From the NCBI GenBank assembly GCA_045656005.1, contig JAZOQG010000073.1, positions 1 to 8,453 of the forward strand: 8,453 bases of DNA, given 5' to 3'. Source of the DNA: JAZNQN01 sp045656005. GTDB lineage: Bacteria; Bacillota; Clostridia; UMGS1883; UMGS1540. A program made the translations under genes and the position numbers. Below, in pieces: positions 6,482 through 8,453 of this stretch. The notes beneath the pieces are model-generated. The model was not told where the DNA came from and did no database searches. It worked only from the letters and a program-made list of their open reading frames with translations. The stretch's first letter is position 1, and the number at the start of each line of letters is the position of its first letter.

Positions 6482-6502
6482 CACCTCTTATGAAAGGAGG
6501 TG
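6482..6502 (+). promoter_or_regulatory. Hairpin masking the Shine-Dalgarno of the toxin-like peptide
   Basis: CACCTCTT (6482-6489) can pair with AGGAGGTG (6495-6502), eight pairs including one G-U, with a 5-base loop. The right arm is the ribosome binding site AAGGAGGTG (6494-6502), a nearly perfect anti-16S match seven bases or fewer from the ATG at 6508. Such self-masking is typical of type I toxin mRNAs, which keep translation off in the primary transcript. Confidence 0.75.
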
Positions 6503-6507
6503 CCAAT

Positions 6508-6570
6508 ATGGAAGAAATAATTTCGTTTACTTTACTGGTGATGATTATTATACTTTACATAAAGAAATAA
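6508..6570 (+). CDS. Putative type I toxin: 20-residue hydrophobic membrane peptide
   Basis: The peptide is MEEIISFTLLVMIIILYIKK: two acidic residues, a single hydrophobic segment of about 15 residues, then two lysines and a TAA. This is the layout of small membrane-inserting toxins of Gram-positive type I systems (TxpA/Fst/holin-like class). It is shorter than most described members, so exact family placement is uncertain. Support for real translation is the near-perfect AAGGAGGTG ribosome site, a good promoter 65 bases upstream, and a dedicated leader structure. A convergent antisense promoter downstream would make the antitoxin RNA. Overproduction would be expected to damage the membrane; this is inferred from the class, not shown here. 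The alternative is a short leader or signalling peptide. Confidence 0.72.
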   Translation: MEEIISFTLLVMIIILYIKK

Positions 6571-6656
6571 CCGCCTACCTCCGCAACAGATAGACGGTTT
6601 ATCTCAAAAATAAACGGTTTATAAGCGGAAACAACTGATGTCGTTCCCTCTTGCTA
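6555..6656 (-). ncRNA. Putative antisense antitoxin RNA (approximate ends)
   Basis: Inferred transcript of about 100 bases, from the - strand promoter at 6690-6662 to the shared hairpin at 6569-6599. That hairpin is followed on this strand by ATTTCTTTAT, a moderate U-tract. It would be fully complementary to the 3' untranslated region and the last codons of the peptide mRNA. A 6-base-pair hairpin is possible inside it (6597-6602 with 6610-6615, 7-base loop). Its first bases (ATAGCAAGAG) are identical to those of the toxin mRNA. It has no coding potential worth noting. The expected role is to pair with the toxin mRNA and trigger its decay or block its translation; ends and action are predictions. 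Confidence 0.65.
6569..6599. terminator. Shared terminator-like hairpin between convergent toxin and antitoxin RNAs
   Basis: AACCGCCTA (6569-6577) pairs with TAGACGGTT (6591-6599), with one internal C-A mismatch and a 13-base loop. On the - strand it is followed by ATTTCTTTAT, which suits termination of the antisense RNA. On the + strand the T-run is weak, so the sense RNA may read further. The motif ACGGTTTAT recurs at 6594-6602 and 6614-6622. Confidence 0.55.
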
Positions 6657-6661
6657 TGTTT

Positions 6662-6690
6662 ATACTATCATAAACTTTTTAATATGTCAA
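6662..6690 (-). promoter_or_regulatory. Sigma-A-type promoter of the antisense antitoxin RNA
   Basis: Read on the - strand: TTGACA (6690-6685), 17-base spacer, TAGTAT (6667-6662). The start is predicted near 6656, at the right arm of the inverted repeat. The -35 is full consensus, better than the toxin promoter's TTGAAA, while the -10 is weaker. Confidence 0.8.
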
Positions 6691-6693
6691 GGA

Positions 6694-6709
6694 GTAATTA
6701 TAAAATTAC
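6694..6709. promoter_or_regulatory. Dyad GTAATT-ATAA-AATTAC between divergent promoters
   Basis: A perfect 6-base inverted repeat (6694-6699 and 6704-6709) with a 4-base spacer. It lies exactly between the antitoxin -35 (6685-6690, - strand) and the helicase -35 (6713-6718, + strand). It could be an operator or just an AT-rich chance dyad. Confidence 0.3.
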
Positions 6710-6712
6710 CTT

Positions 6713-6741
6713 TTGACAAACAAGATTTTCTATGGTATAAT
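6713..6741 (+). promoter_or_regulatory. Consensus sigma-A promoter of the helicase gene
   Basis: Perfect TTGACA (6713-6718), 17-base spacer and TATAAT (6736-6741). The transcript would start near 6748 with a short leader of about 25 bases before the ATG at 6774. Confidence 0.9.
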
Positions 6742-6773
6742 TTCAATAATAAAAGTGCGAAAGGCAAATTATT

Positions 6774-8453
6774 ATGAACTTAGAACTTCAAAGTCTTAAT
6801 AATATGCAAAGAGAAGCGGTTACTCACACGGAGGGACCGCTTTTAGTGCTTGCCGGAGCAGGCAGTGGGAAAACGAGAGTTATTACCTATAGAATTGCGC
6901 ACTTAATTTCTGAAAAAGGCGTAAAGCCATGGAACATTTTAGCCATCACCTTTACAAATAAGGCGGCGGCTGAAATGCGTGAGCGAATTGAAAAAATTGT
7001 TGGCGACGGGGGAGACATGTGGATAAGAACTTTCCACTCTGCTTGCGTAAGAATTCTTCGCCGTGATATTGACAAAATTGGCTACAGCCGTGACTTTACA
7101 ATTTACGACAGCGATGACCAGAAACGTCTTATAAAAGACTGCGTGAAGCAGTTAAATCTCGATGACAAGACTTTTACACCCGCTCTTTGCATAAGCTATA
7201 TAAGCAGCGCAAAAGACGAATTTGTAGATGCAGAAGAATTTATGGCTACCTACCGCGGAAACCTTAAAATGGAATGCATCGGCAAGGTGTACAGACTTTA
7301 TACTGAGAGGCTTCAAAAAAGCAATGCAGTAGACTTTGATGATTTGATTACTCTCACAGTAAAGCTCTTTGAAAAATGTCCCGACGTACTCGACTACTAT
7401 CAGGAAAAATTCCGTTACATACATATAGACGAATATCAGGACACCAACAACGCTCAGTACAAATTTGTGAGCATGCTCGCAAAAAAATACAAAAATCTTT
7501 GTGTTGTGGGTGACGACGACCAGAGTATTTACAAATTCCGCGGTGCGAACATTGAAAACATTTTGAGTTTTGAAAAAAGTTTTCCGAATGCGCACACTAT
7601 AAGGCTTGAGCAAAACTACCGTTCAAGCGGAAACATTTTAGATGCGGCAAATGCAGTTATTTCAAACAACATGGGCAGAAAAGGGAAAAATCTCTGGACT
7701 GACTTTGGTGATGGCGAAAAGATTTTAGAATATTATGCTTCGGGTGAACGTGACGAGGCGGCATTTATTGCGGGTGAGGCATATCGTTTAAATATTGACG
7801 AGGGCATACCTTATTCTGACATGGCGGTTTTATATCGCATGAACGCACAGGCACGAGGACTTGAGGAACGTTTTATAAGAGAAGCAGTTCCCTACAGAAT
7901 TATTGCAGGTCACCGTTTCTATGACCGCATGGAAATCAAAGATATAATCGCTTATTTAAGACTTATAAAAAATCCTGATGACGACATAAGTCTTATGAGA
8001 ATTATAAATAACCCAAAAAGAGCAATAGGAAAAACAACACTTGACAATGCGTCTCTTCTTGCCTCAGAGAATGGCATGAGTATGTATCAGTTTATGAAGG
8101 AAGCCTCTTCAATGCTTGGGAGAGCGGCATCATCAGTACAAAGTTTTGTTGACACTATCGAAATGCTCCGAAGTGAAGCGGACACTATGATTCCATCGCT
8201 TTTTGTAAGCCGTGTGCTCGAAAAAACGGGGTACGCAGCGCAGTATCAGGTAAATCCTGATGACATGGAGGCTATGGGAAGAGTTGAAAACTTACAGGAA
8301 TTTGTATCAGTTGCAGTAAACTACGAAAAAGAAAACGAAAATCCGACTCTTGCTGATTTTCTTGACAATGTTTCGCTTATGTCCGATATAGACAATTACG
8401 ACGAAGAACAAGATGCAGTTTCTCTTATGACACTTCATAGCGCAAAGGGACTT
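6774..8453 (+). CDS. pcrA: PcrA/UvrD-type superfamily 1A DNA helicase, first 560 residues (3' end outside window)
   Basis: ATP-driven 3'-5' DNA helicase used in nucleotide excision repair, rolling-circle replication and removal of recombination proteins from DNA. The frame is open from the ATG at 6774 to the window edge with no stop. Motifs in order are the Q-motif Gln12 (MQREAV), Walker A GAGSGKT (28-34), Ia ITFTNKAAAEMR (58-69) and Ib TFHS (86-89). They continue with Walker B IDEYQDTN (218-225), motif III VVGDDDQSIYKFRGA (244-258), motif IV RLEQNYRSS (277-285), and the start of motif V at the edge (LMTLHSAKGL). Typical PcrA is about 720-750 residues, so about a quarter is missing. The ribosome site GAAAGG (6759-6764) is nine bases from the ATG. 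The gene starts a new transcription unit with its own consensus promoter. UvrD and Rep are close relatives; in Firmicutes PcrA is the usual member. Confidence 0.95.
   Translation, partial: MNLELQSLNNMQREAVTHTEGPLLVLAGAGSGKTRVITYRIAHLISEKGVKPWNILAITFTNKAAAEMRERIEKIVGDGGDMWIRTFHSACVRILRRDIDKIGYSRDFTIYDSDDQKRLIKDCVKQLNLDDKTFTPALCISYISSAKDEFVDAEEFMATYRGNLKMECIGKVYRLYTERLQKSNAVDFDDLITLTVKLFEKCPDVLDYYQEKFRYIHIDEYQDTNNAQYKFVSMLAKKYKNLCVVGDDDQSIYKFRGANIENILSFEKSFPNAHTIRLEQNYRSSGNILDAANAVISNNMGRKGKNLWTDFGDGEKILEYYASGERDEAAFIAGEAYRLNIDEGIPYSDMAVLYRMNAQARGLEERFIREAVPYRIIAGHRFYDRMEIKDIIAYLRLIKNPDDDISLMRIINNPKRAIGKTTLDNASLLASENGMSMYQFMKEASSMLGRAASSVQSFVDTIEMLRSEADTMIPSLFVSRVLEKTGYAAQYQVNPDDMEAMGRVENLQEFVSVAVNYEKENENPTLADFLDNVSLMSDIDNYDEEQDAVSLMTLHSAKGL

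Larger units (their letters stand above)
6449..6658. repeat. Inverted repeat bounding the type I toxin-antitoxin locus
   Basis: CATAGCAAGAG (6449-6459) is the exact reverse complement of CTCTTGCTATG (6648-6658). Further in, GTTGTTTCCG (6471-6480) is the exact reverse complement of CGGAAACAAC (6626-6635). The 11-12 bases between the two blocks are less similar but share AACG. Each arm begins at the predicted start of a convergent transcript, so the sense and antisense RNAs would share their 5' ends. No flanking target-site duplication was seen. Confidence 0.85.

Noticed and set aside
6449..6658. MITE or insertion element reading of the inverted repeat
   Set aside because: The arms coincide with predicted transcript starts and no target-site duplication flanks them, so the toxin-antitoxin reading explains them better; a mobile origin is not excluded.

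Overview
The window looks like chromosome from an anaerobic, AT-rich Firmicute of class Clostridia. The evidence is strong AGGAGG-type ribosome binding sites, two TTG starts in a row, a transketolase split into two subunits, the cysS-mrnC gene pair, consensus TTGACA-17-TATAAT promoters, and a secreted protein whose tail resembles clostridial S-layer-type proteins. The species cannot be fixed from this sequence alone.

Layout. Positions 1-4042 are a tight co-directional housekeeping block on the + strand: the 3' part of cysS (cysteinyl-tRNA synthetase), mrnC (Mini-ribonuclease III), a YitT-family membrane protein, and the N- and C-terminal subunits of transketolase. Gaps are 0-15 bases, so the genes are probably co-transcribed. 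The link is translation and RNA processing followed by pentose-phosphate carbon metabolism. Positions 4049-4248 hold a compact array of inverted and direct octamers (TCGATATG / CATATCGA) with small 4-base-loop hairpins between them, followed by a bidirectional terminator (4263-4289).

Positions 4299-6374 are a more AT-rich accessory segment. A 66-residue Cro/C1-type HTH regulator on the - strand is divergent from a 559-residue exported protein on the + strand. The two promoters overlap in a shared -35 region, and a GC-rich dyad lies in the spacer of the + promoter, so the HTH protein is a plausible switch for both genes. The exported protein carries an 82-residue domain twice, 275 residues apart.

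Positions 6415-6690 hold what looks like a complete type I toxin-antitoxin locus that automated gene calling would miss. It comprises a sigma-A promoter, a leader with a hairpin masking a near-perfect Shine-Dalgarno sequence, a 20-residue hydrophobic peptide, a terminator-like hairpin, and a convergent antisense RNA promoter. The two RNAs would begin with the same sequence because the locus is bounded by an inverted repeat.

Positions 6713-8453 hold a consensus promoter and the first 560 codons of a PcrA/UvrD-type DNA helicase, which runs off the window.
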